NCBI GenBank assembly: GCA_000497125.2
Contig: CM035318.1
Span: 434,001 to 498,000, forward strand
Direction of reading: 5' to 3'
From: Spironucleus salmonicida
Lineage: Eukaryota; Fornicata; Diplomonadida; Hexamitidae
DNA length: 64,000 nt
The position numbers and the translations under genes are program-made. The stretch's first letter is position 1, and each line of letters starts with the position of its first letter. This document shows, piece after piece, positions 11,421 to 21,315 of this stretch. The notes beneath the pieces were generated by a model, which saw only the letters and a program-made list of their open reading frames with translations, did not search any database and had not been told where the DNA came from.

Positions 11421-12445
11421 TACAATTTTAAAAACTGTTATTTAATACATTATTTTATATAATATTATGAATTTATATCAATTTTGTAGTATATAAAATT
11501 CTATATAAAACTAGAATCTTGTATATAAAATTAAGTTTCTAAGTAGGTTTGCATAAATATTACTAATTTTATTATGGATAACTTAAAGATAACTCTTAAT
11601 ATTATTTTATAAATAGAAAATGAAAAACATTCCTCATTATTCATATAATATTTATTCAATTTTGCGACGAATATAAATTATTAAACAATAATTAGATCGA
11701 AACAGAACACAAAAATACAAACAAACATTATTTTTTTATAGTTTAGAATCATAATATAGTTAGAATTACCTGAAGTATTTGTAGTATAAAATCTATTATA
11801 ATTAAGTTTTTATAAATTAAAATGATACAAGATAATATACTGAAATCTAGAATAAATAACAAACTGCTTTTACTATGAAAATAAACTTTGTATTATTTAC
11901 TTTATTTATATTGTTCTTTAATGTAATTTTTAAATTTATTTATTATTATAGTTGACTTTTTAGATTATTATTCATCAGAAACTTTAAGATTATGACAAAT
12001 AAATAATAGGGATTTTCAAACACTATAAAATCAATACTTAATAAAAATTTGACAATATACATTATATTCATATCGCTTTTTACATAGTTTTGGGCTATTT
12101 ATATAATTTTCAAGCATAAATTAAAATATAGATTGAGGTTCTAAAAAATTGTGGTAATAGCATTACAATTTGTGAGTAATATATAGTATTTATATTTATA
12201 TAGAATATCATCAAAATTCTATAAATAATTAAGTAATTAATAATTTAGTGAATAATTTCGAAACTAGACACTAAAACTCTAACGACTCCAAATTACTCTA
12301 AGTCACACATTCTTACCATTTAGAAATTAGTAGTTGATTAGTTTGTGCATTTCATACCAGGTTATGGCGGGCATGAGAAACCTAGCTCTACAACAAGGTC
12401 GTAATACTAAGTTGAGGCCATAATATTTTTCCCACTTCCTTCAAA
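11421..12445. other. AT-rich intergenic region before the CRMP gene
   Basis: About 1 kb, extremely AT-rich until about 12350, where the composition jumps abruptly to GC-rich roughly 90 bp before the CRMP start. A 155-codon plus-strand open frame (11992-12459) exists, but it runs over the CRMP start in another frame and I do not call it a gene. Confidence 0.5.
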
Positions 12446-14215
12446 ATGAGCTGTCATGAAAGTAAAGTCGATTGCCTAACATGTACGGATTCGTCAGTTT
12501 CTGCCACTTGCTTGACCTGCCACCCGTAGCATACAATAGGCTCCGGCCAGTGCGAAGTCCAATGCATGAAGACAATCGTGGTTGACGGCTAGTGTAAGAA
12601 GACCTCCGACTGCGCCAGCATGGCCTGCACGGACTGCTTCGGCGACGCCAAGACGTGCAGGAGATGCAACCCGCGCTTCCATACCCTCGTCGATGGAACT
12701 TGCGTACACGTTAACAACTGCAAGTACTACAACCACTCCTGCACTAGTTGCAATATTGCGGACCCCCACCTCTGCGGTGAGTGCGCCCAGGGACTGGTAA
12801 ACCTGGGCACTGAGTGCGCAGTCCCGGACGCCTGCAATTCCGGGCCAGTGGCGCTCGACCACTGCGCCAAATGCACTAGAGATGGTGATGGACAGTGTGG
12901 TTCCTGCGTGGACGGCTACTATCTGAGCGGCGACAAGTGCATATTCAGGTCAAACTGCAGAGTAGGGCCTAACGCAATTGAGAAATGTATTAACTGTGAC
13001 CGCAATGACTATATGAAGTGTGAACGCTGCGAAAAGACCCACACTCTAGTCGACGGGGTATGCGTGGCCAAGGGTGCTTGCCTACCGATAATAGAAAACT
13101 GCTCTAGATGTTACCCTGATGATAGCCGCGTATGTGAAGCATGCATCTAATCCCACAACTTAATCGATGGGAAATGTATCCAACGTGGTGCCTGTAAAGA
13201 TACGCTTGAACATTGCACATAATGCCATCAAGATAATAATGAAGTGTGTGAAGCATGCATCTTTACCCATGTGCTAGTAGAGGGGGTATGTATGGATCAC
13301 GATGAATGCTTAAAGACGGTGGACCATTGTACTAAATGTAATTTGGAGATTCCAAGCAAGTGCGAGACATGTAGCTATGTATATAACTTAATTAACGGAA
13401 TATGCTACCCGCGCAATGACTGCCTTGTTGGCCCGTATCCCGTTGATAACTGTGATAAATGCGATCCTAATTTAAAATGGGCGTGCAGTAAATGCAAAAA
13501 TAACCTTGTATTACATTTTTATTCTTGCCATCAACCTGATAAATGTTTGAAATTAGATGAAAATTGCGTAGTTTGTCACTAACTTAATCCAAATGTTTGT
13601 TATATTTGTAAGCGTGGATATTATTGGAACTATGAAAAATGCGTTCCATTGAATAACTGTGAAGCAGGTCCGAATGCTGTCTACTAATGTTCATTGTGTG
13701 ATTCAGTTGATGAAAACATATGCAGAAGATGCCATGATTAATTTAGACTTGTTGATGGAAAATGTATATAACAAGATGAATGTCTAAATACTGATCATAA
13801 TTGTGCTATATGTAATAGAAATAATCTATAAATCTGTGAATTATGTGAATCTGGGTATTAGCTAGTTGAAGGTTTTTGTATGAATGAGCAAAGCGGCTGC
13901 TTACAATTAGATCAATCAAAGTCTGAATGTTTAATATGCAAAACTGGCTACTTTATTGAAAATAAAGGTTGTACACTGTGTAGAGATGATTGTTTAGAGT
14001 GCTCTAGCGCCTCATACTGCACAGTGTGTGAGAGCGGGGAGGTTCCCATTGACGGATAGTGCTCACAGAACCGGGCTAGTGCGGGTGTCACTGCCGGAAT
14101 AGGACTGATTGTGATCACTGTGCTAATCCTAGCTGTGATGGCTGGAGTCATGCTCGTGAGGAAGATAAGGAGCAAAGCCCAGCCCGAGGCCAGCAGTGGG
14201 CACGCCATAAACTGA
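12446..14215 (+). CDS. Cysteine-rich membrane protein (CRMP, Giardia-VSP-like)
   Basis: A 589-residue protein built of CxxC-type modules. The recurring unit is roughly C-x2-C-x5-7-C-x2-C-x4-7-L-V-x-G-x-C, repeated more than ten times, as in diplomonad surface CRMPs/HCMPs. One transmembrane helix lies near residues 548-568 (GIGLIVITVLILAVMAGVML), followed by a 20-residue basic cytoplasmic tail (RKIRSKAQPE...). The start MSCHESKVDC has no signal peptide, and a TGA ten codons upstream blocks any in-frame extension, which is odd for a surface protein. Two neighbouring modules near 13131 and 13245 share GAAGCATGCATCT. Composition is mosaic: GC-rich to about 13080, AT-rich to about 13980, then GC-rich again. 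The short tail lacks a CRGKA-type ending. Confidence 0.88.
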
Positions 14216-14511
14216 CCGATAATTAAGTGATCTAAAACCATTTTCAATAGGCAAGGACACCAGGGTAGGCATGGGATGTAAGTTTGTCGCTAGATGGTTG
14301 AAGCCAACATAAATCTAGAGGACGTCCGACACGCAGGCAGATTTATGAACATAACTGCCTTGTGAGAGAACCGTTTTTGTACTACAGCTAGATGACCCCA
14401 AACCAGCACAGTCCGTAAGATACCAGTCACTAGAGTAGACTCTACCAAGTCCCTACGAGACATTCTTTTCTACACACATTATTATATTATAACTGCAAAT
14501 ATCATCCAAAA
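14216..14511. other. GC-moderate intergenic region
   Basis: About 300 bp of base composition unlike the AT-rich spacers elsewhere; it belongs to the same GC island as the 3' end of the CRMP gene. No frame is convincingly coding, and no tRNA-like fold was seen. Confidence 0.4.
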
Positions 14512-15255
14512 ATGCACACCGCGTACACCAAGCAATTCGCGCTGGCCTACAACATCGACGCGCACCAGATCCGCCTCACACAAATTACTGCTCAAGATGC
14601 CATTTCAGCCCAAAACTTCCGCTCCATTAACGGTAAGTGAGCATTATTTTCGCACTTCAGTCTACAATTCACAGCTCTCAAATCTGAGCTCAAAGACACC
14701 TCCTTTGCCCCTTCATGACCTATAATGGCATCATGCAAATTCCAAGAAACAATATTTTGCCTTCCTAAATTTGCACTGCCAAAAGCCGTCTGGGCAGAGC
14801 TGGCGACTAAGCAAAAGGTCTAGTATGCGCGCAGGTGAAAAGCATGGAAATGGGTGGTCTGATTTTGCGGTTCTAGGGCAAAATTCCAACGAATACTGCG
14901 CCGTCCAGGAAGCGTTATAAGAGGGATTTCTGGTGTGTAAATTTAGGGGATTTCTGAGCGATTTGAAAATACGGCGGATGACATGTTCTGGGTGCTTAGT
15001 TGGTTTGTGCAGAACTCTGCTGGCGAGCTAGACCGGATATGTTTGTAAGAGGGCCTATAAAGGTCATGATTTAGTGGTATGTGATAAGTTCAGCGGTGAA
15101 CTGGGCGTTTATAACGATATTCAGGATAAGCAGCAGATTAATATCAATTTTTCGCTATAATGAGACGATTTCATGGGTGAAAGTGAAGTAGAATACTTGT
15201 ATGGATTCAGGAAGGTCAAAAAAATTTCTGAGCTATGCCATGAAGAGTATATGTG
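14512..15255 (+). pseudogene. Degenerate protein gene with frameshifts and an intron-like segment
   Basis: The start is strong (MHTAYTKQFALAY, about 40 codons), ending at a TGA at 14638. That TGA lies inside a perfect intron-like stretch at 14633-14674 (GTAAGT...TTCACAG, 42 nt, frame-preserving). After it the coding signature jumps between frames: SELKDTSFAP in frame 1, MTYNGIMQIPRNN and VKSMEMGGLILRFQGK in a second frame, FENTADDMFWVLSWFVQN in frame 1 again, then KGHDLVVCDKFSGELGVYND in the third. Three or more indels are needed, so this looks like a decaying gene, or a gene with several unrecognised introns. The protein family was not recognised. It follows the CRMP gene within the same GC island. 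Confidence 0.45.
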
Positions 15256-15664
15256 ACATTATATGTTATAAGTAGTTAGTACTTATAGAAAGCAAAGCTG
15301 TGAAGAAAAGTCATACTTTTACGGCTTTTAAGGATACTCTGGTTTGTAATTAACGAAATGCTAACAAATCTATAATATCATATACTTTAGGCGGAAATTA
15401 ACAAATTGGAACAAACAATGCAGAGTCAATATCATGTATTGCTCATTATGGCTGAATACTAATTTCTTTTATTAATTCAAACAACATTATACAAATACTT
15501 TTCATTTAGAAATTCTAACTAGTTTATCGACTAGTATTTTGTTGAATTCTTATGTCCCAAGTTTATATTCCTTACATTATAATTTCAGCACATAAGTAGT
15601 GCTATATTAGTATTAATCGACTTTGTTTACTATAATATATTTAATATTCATTAAAATTGATGTA
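15256..15664. other. Intergenic region, no gene seen
   Basis: About 400 bp between the decayed gene and a convergent gene. One frame is open for long stretches but reads as low-complexity sequence without motifs. Confidence 0.4.
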
Positions 15665-16456
15665 TCACTATTGAAACATACTATACCGAAACTCTGATTT
15701 TTCTAAAGTTCGACTTCTACATCGCTCAACGTAAGACGTTTTCAAGTTACTTCCAGAGCGCGATAAGCTTCTACTACCACTTCTTAAAATTTTTATTGCT
15801 TTCTTAACATCTTCTGATTAATTTCTCTATTTCTCACGCTTTCGTTACAAAAACATATTTACTGCACAAATTTATTCTGATTCTTACTATTAAACGTTTA
15901 GTATATTTTTTCGCTTCTAGTCTATACCTTTATTCTTATATGTCAGCTTCGCTATCTCAGTTTCTCTAAATTGATTAGCAAAAGGTCTATGAATATGATT
16001 GTGAATCATATTTTATTATATTATAGAATGAGGTGGTTTTACTTCTACAATTTAGATTTCTAAGTTTTCTTCCTAAATTTGCTTTTTACTACTTTTACTA
16101 TGAATCTTAGCCCGCTAACATGCAGAATAGTCGCCGTATTTCTTTCCGTCTAATATTCTTTATTTTCGATCTTGTGCCTCGGCTTTACTTTTTATCATGA
16201 TATCGAACTTTCGTTTTTCTTCATCCGTTCTGACATGTATTGGATAGTTATTTTCAGGGATTTTTAAAATTTTTTAAACTGCTTCGACTGGTTCATCTAC
16301 TTAAAATTCTGCAGTTTTAAAAGGGTTTCTGTATATTCTGGAAGGATATGGAGATGGCTGAAGTGGTATTTATGGTCGTTTTTATGGCGGATTTTGATAA
16401 TATATTTTAGATAAACGAGTCCCGAAAGAACAGGCTGATGATGAGCGTTTATTCAT
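15665..16456 (-). CDS. Basic, charged protein, unknown
   Basis: A 263-residue protein that starts MNKRSSSACSFGTRL and ends in a Gln-Gln-TGA. It has a Pro-rich segment (about 25-50), a central charged region containing NYPIHVRTDEEKRKFDIM, many Lys/Arg clusters, and an RS-like run near the C-terminus (RSGSRSLSRSGSN). The region around RTDEEKRKFDIMIKSKAEAQDRKQ resembles cytoskeletal or microtubule-associated charged helices. I recognise no family and see no membrane segment. The stop context is TAG-TGA. It lies in the accessory block between the two CRMP loci. Confidence 0.65.
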
Positions 16457-16594
16457 TTTTAGACCATTATACATAATTATTATATCAAATATATAAGCAT
16501 ACTTCAAAACGATGCTTGGTGTAATATAGATAATAAATATATTTTACGTTATTATTATTTAATACAATAATTTACTGAATGGTATAAAATTTGA

Positions 16595-17716
16595 TTATAT
16601 TGTAACATTGATTCACTTCCCTCATTCAGCAAAATAAACATAAAAAATTGCATAGTGATCGATGGCTTTGATACATCAAAATTTTAATAGTGTGACGAGT
16701 ACTTTGTAATACTAGATAACAATTCAAAATGTGTACGACCACGACCTGGTCTTTGCCTAAAGTATATTTAGAATGGCAAGAGTTGGAGCGATAGTGAGTA
16801 CCAACTTTGTATGGCTTGTAAGAATAATAAGGTGATAAACAACAATCTTAATGAATGTAAACCATACGACAGTGCATTAGTTCCAAATATCAATGGTACA
16901 AAATGTCTCAGTACTGAGTGCTTCACAATCGAAGATTCCATAGAATACGATAGTGAATTAAATTAAAATTGTGCTAAATGCAAAGTAGGAACAATATTAA
17001 ACGCAAATAATGATTCATGCAATATGTGTATTGACGAGGAAGTTCCTAATAGTACTAGAACTTCGTGTCTTAGCCCTATCTATAAATAAAATATTAAATT
17101 CTGCACAAGATGTTAAGACTAAGGCACAGTACTTTGTCAAGAATGTTTATATGGGTACATGCTTAGTAACGATGGAAAGACCTGTTAAAATTGTTTACAT
17201 GGAAGTTTTATTGTTTAAAAATGCTAGAAATACTATACTGATCACATCATGGAATGTGAACGCTGCATTAATGGATTTTCTTCAAATAGTTGAACCGATG
17301 AGTATCTACCTAATACATGTTTTTTTGGCGATACTGAAGTAGATAGATGTATTACTTGTCAGACAAATGACCAGACGCTTTGTTATTCTTGTGAAAAGGA
17401 ATATATTATCAGCTTTGATGGGAAATAATGCCTTTTAGACAGCTGCCCAGAACATATTGTAAATTGCATATTGTGTGATGAGTAAAATTTATAATAATGC
17501 ATTGCTTGCTAAAAAAATTATGCTGAAATTAGTGGAGTTTGTAAATAAAGTTAAAATTTGAGTACTGCTGGAATAATATGTATTACTATTGGTATTATTA
17601 TGTTATTGCCAATATTGATAATAATAATTAAGATTATTATTTTAATCAGAGAACATAAATCATACAAATAATTTATATTTGTTAATTAGAAGTTAAATAT
17701 ATGGTTTTTATAGTGA
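16595..17716 (+). pseudogene. Truncated CRMP-like gene with in-frame TGA and no start codon
   Basis: A cysteine-rich frame with CxxC modules (CMACKNN, CAKCKVG, CTRCQDQG, CERCINGF, CEKEYII, CIACQKNY). It ends in a transmembrane helix (GIICITIGIIMLLPILIIII) and a short tail finishing TAG-TGA. The frame opens after a TGA at 16592 and has no ATG before the first Cys modules. A second TGA at 17291-17293 interrupts it after FSSNS, with the same frame resuming directly (TDEYLPNTC). So both the start and the continuity are lost while the rest is well preserved. It is related in architecture to the CRMP at 12446 but is AT-rich. It is probably a pseudogene or silent cassette; selenocysteine at the TGA is possible but the residue is not at a Cys position of the module. 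Confidence 0.72.
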
Positions 17717-17727
17717 TGGAAAATTCA

Positions 17728-18837
17728 TCATTATAACCCATATTTTTGTTTTGATTTTGCCAATTTACTCTCAATTCGTGTCCTCTCGGCATCCAGTTTA
17801 AACTAAATTTTTTTGTTTTCGAAGTCCTGCTTATCGTCTATCATTTGCTGTTTCCTACGTGCTTCTTCTTCTAACTAATACTTCTTCTGGGTCTCCTTTT
17901 CTTCCTAAAATTGACGAGTGGTAATAAGTTTGTTTTGTAATTCTTGCTCACTTTTCAGCAGTAGTTCTTATTTTTTGTTGTAAGCATATTAATTTTCTTT
18001 AAGAATTTTTAAGTACCTCTATTCGTTTTTCTGGATCCTTGCTTTTTCTTTTCCTTCTAAGTAGAGTTATTATACTTTGTACACACGGATATAGTCTTTT
18101 ATTTTTGTTTCATATGCTAATAGTTTAAAATGGTTCAAGGTACTAGTTTCGAATGAAATAACTTATACTTCCATTGTAAATTTAGAAATTTCAGTAGAGG
18201 TATCTGATAATTCAGAACCATTCATGCTTGATTAAGTCAGAGAATTATTATTTAAGGATTATTAAGATTGCGTGTTAAGTGAAAGGTTTGAGTTAATTGA
18301 TGCAAGTTATGACTGCTAGTTTTGGAAAAATTATGTTTATAATATATTGGAACAAGATTGTTATGATTTGCTCAAATCTAAGTTATTTTAATTGATTTCT
18401 TATTATAATGATTACAGTTTAAGTTGAAGAATATTTTTTTCATCAGTAACTTTATTGAATTTTTATTACAGAATGTAGTAATCAGAGCTTAGTTTTTAAT
18501 TATCTAACATCAATTTATCATAATTATTACTTAGTTCTGCATAATACTCGTCAGAAAATTTTTATGACCTTTATGATTTTTACTACTTCAAACTTATAGA
18601 ATTTGCTTGTTATTCTTAAGTAATTTGGTTTTATATTTTATCAATAACTAATGCAAATTATTACGAAATTCCTATTATTTTGCATTATTCAATAAGCTAT
18701 CCTAGTTCTTTAACTGCTTGATAGCTTTTTGTGGCATCAAATTAGGTGATTTTTTATTGAATTTTTAAACAGTAAGGTTTTATTTGACAATAGTTTGGTT
18801 CTTAAAACATTAAATGATCTGGAAACTATAACGCCAT
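17728..18837 (-). CDS. Coiled-coil protein, paralogue B
   Basis: A 369-residue protein paralogous to the one at 10272-11420. N-terminal FPDHLMFQEPNYCQIK matches FPDYLMFQEPNYCQIK, both have a Ser/Gln/Asn-rich middle with ...STEISKFT-type segments, and the C-terminal coil ARRKQQMIDDKQDFENKK corresponds to ARKKQRIVDDKLAAENKK. Glutamine is encoded mainly by TAA here. The stop lies 11 bp from the end of the convergent CRMP pseudogene. Function unknown; the coil suggests a structural or scaffold role. Confidence 0.8.
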
Positions 18838-19210
18838 TATGAATTTTACAAATCGGCTTATTATAATATTATTTAATATAAAATGTATTACTATATTATA
18901 TAAAGATTAAAAATAGAAACATAATTGAATAACATACTTCATATTAGTGATTCTATTAATGGATTAGTTTTTATGTATATAAATTATATCATATATGTAA
19001 TTATAAAAATAACTATAACAATACTTAAATTAAAATAATTATTTACTTATTAATTTATAAAGTTGCTGAAAAATAGAAAACTCTCAGTTTACAAAAGTCA
19101 AACGACTCACATAAACAAGCTAGAAATATATGAAATAAACACATTAACTAAGTTTTTGAATTTATGATTACTAATATTTACTCGCTAAAAATAAGAATTG
19201 TTATATGCAT
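18838..19210. other. AT-rich intergenic region
   Basis: About 370 bp of AT-rich sequence between two minus-strand genes. Nothing recognisable apart from A/T runs. Confidence 0.5.
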
Positions 19211-20623
19211 TCATTCAACCATCCAATTTTCCTAAATATATTTTCTAAAAACAGTAAACAGTGTTGTATCTAGAACTTCTATTTATGGAATCAGCCCATG
19301 CGAAACAAGTAATTCTTTGATCTCATTCCCATCATAGTAGTCAACTACGAGTTAATTGCTTTAAGTGTCATATATTAATAACGACGTATTCTGATTTATA
19401 AGTTCTACCCAACCTTCCTACAATGTAAATCTCCACAATACTTCATTTCTGAACCGAATTATACTATATAGGTCGTTAACGAAAACTGGTCCGGCATCAA
19501 TATCGACCGTAAAGAACCCCTTTCGTATAGCGCTAGAGGAGCTGAATTTTGAAGCCATAATCTGCAAAATCAGCGCAGACAGCGAGCTTCCGTCCTAAAG
19601 GTCGTAACTGTAGCAGAAGTACTTTCGCGGCGAGACCCCAATCTTTACCGAAAGGTTAAGCTCCTAGACTTTGTTTTTTATCTGACTGAGCAACGACGTC
19701 TCGAAATAGTCTAGAGAAATTCGCCCAACCTCCGCCTCCAGCGTGTCCTTCTGATTTTCAATCTTCTTGAACTGCACGTCGCGCGCTACGAGGCTGCCGG
19801 CGTGGCTGCGCTCGTGCTCGAACTCAATCTGGATTTTGCTTATGTACCTGTAAAAATTCTCTGTTTCAGCTATAACGAAATTCTTGTCAAAGCCGTCCGT
19901 GAAGATACCGCCCCAGTTCCTGTTTATCTTGGCACCCAGCGTCTGCTCTACTTCGTCGAGTTTGATGCGGTAATTGTAGACTGTAAGGTGCTCGTGCCCG
20001 CCAAGCATGACGATGAGCTTGTCCGTGAGCGTCCGGAGCTGCTGGTAGATTTGGAAAAAGAACTTCGCGTCCGTGAACTGCCCAGCGTGCACTAATACAA
20101 CGATCTGGTCGATTTCCTGGCTATTTAGCCTGTCCTTTATGTACTGGTCAGTTTCAAGGAATTCTGCAAGCGGTCTGATGCGCACCTCGTCGATGACTTC
20201 AAACTACGGCGAGAAACCGAATATGATGGTTTTGTTCACAATTTTGGAGCGCAGAAAAACGCTCTGGGCCGCATTTGTGAGCACAAATAGGTTCTTAAAG
20301 TCAAATTCTAGTATAGGTGAGTCAATATTCAAATCGTGGTTTCCTGGGCAGATAGCATCGATATAGGTCTTGTTGCTGATTTGTTCGAAGATTTCATATA
20401 TGAAATATCCCTATTTATGTGACATATCAGCATCAGATAACCCGCATCCCTAAATAAGGTCTCCTGAATCGAATACTAAGGTATTAGGCGTGTTCTTAGC
20501 AGTACGGTAGAATGCTAGTGTCTGAGGGAAGTTTTATTAGATATTAGCTCGAAAATCTGGTATGAGCCAACCATGAATATCAGACTAGTGATACAGTATT
20601 AATGAAGCTATCACTGTGAGCAT
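19211..20623 (-). CDS. Secreted-type calcineurin-like metallophosphatase / 5'-nucleotidase family
   Basis: A 470-residue protein with a hydrophobic start (MLTVIASLILY) that looks like a short signal peptide. Immediately after come the metallophosphatase motifs: D-I-H (15-17), GDLIQG, GNHD, V-H-A-G and GGHEH, in the canonical order D-x-H ... GDxxxG ... GNHD ... H ... GxHxH. The C-terminal half contains a domain like the 5'-nucleotidase C-terminal region (RNWGGIFTDG, SALILQIMAS, DIDAGPVF). It is probably extracellular or vacuolar, acting on nucleotides or other phosphoesters. Composition is split: about 19480-20350 is GC-rich, both ends AT-rich. Confidence 0.88.
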
Positions 20624-20672
20624 TTAGAATGGGAAATCTTGTATTAAATATTATATATCAAAACTTATATAC

Positions 20673-21260
20673 TCACATTATTTCCTCAACTCCGATGACG
20701 ACATCTGACAGATTATAAACAATCTTTGCCAATAGTTGCTCACTGTGTGGTTAGAGATCTTCGTACTTAATATGATTAATCCATGTAGTTAGTACCCCTG
20801 AAATTTGAGAGCATGCTTATTGATTTTTAGATATATAATACAGCAGTAAAGTTAGATTATCTGCTGGAATGCTAACATAATCCAATTGGTCTAGCTCTGC
20901 TTTTACTAAAAATATTACATCTGGAACATCGAAAATATAGTTAGCAACTATTGTAAGTAGGTGTTCGTTAGGGAAACACAGAAATAACCTAAATATAATA
21001 GGAAAGTTACCCTCCGGTATCAATGTAAAGAGCTAGTTCTGGCTAGAGATTTAAGCTAATGCAACTTAAAACTGAGGACTGAATATAAAGTTAAATGGGT
21101 CTACCATTTAGAAGGCTTAATACACGTGAAAAGAATTTTACTTTAACAGGAATGTGCACAACCAGTCTACATCTTTCGCATCAGTATGGTCCAAGGATGC
21201 TAGGTGACGAATCGACCGTGGCTAAAGTGGAAGTAAAACGGGTAGCTTCGCAAGGTGCAT
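20673..21260 (-). CDS. Hypothetical protein
   Basis: A 195-residue open frame starting MHLAKLPVLLPL and ending EEIM-TGA. The middle reads like a folded alpha/beta domain (FNFIFSPQF, FTLIPEGNFPIIFRLFLCFP, VANYIFDVPDVIFLVKAELD). No signature residues or membrane segments are convincing, and I do not recognise the family. It lies 49 bp upstream of the metallophosphatase in the same direction and 55 bp after the end of the TBC gene. Coding status is supported by the ordinary amino-acid composition and absence of TGA for 195 codons. Confidence 0.6.
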
Positions 21261-21315
21261 CTATATAAAATTTTTCATTTTTGACAATATTATATATTAT
21301 TTAAATTAATATGCT

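Noticed and set aside
11992-12459. A 155-codon open frame upstream of and slightly overlapping the CRMP gene
   Set aside because: TGA is rare in AT-rich DNA, so such frames arise by chance. The translation is AT-driven with no motif, and the end overlaps the CRMP start in another frame.
12494-12862. Antisense open frame inside the CRMP gene, with similar ones at 19802-20095 and 46265-46468
   Set aside because: These are mirror frames in GC-rich coding segments; the sense strand carries the family signature.
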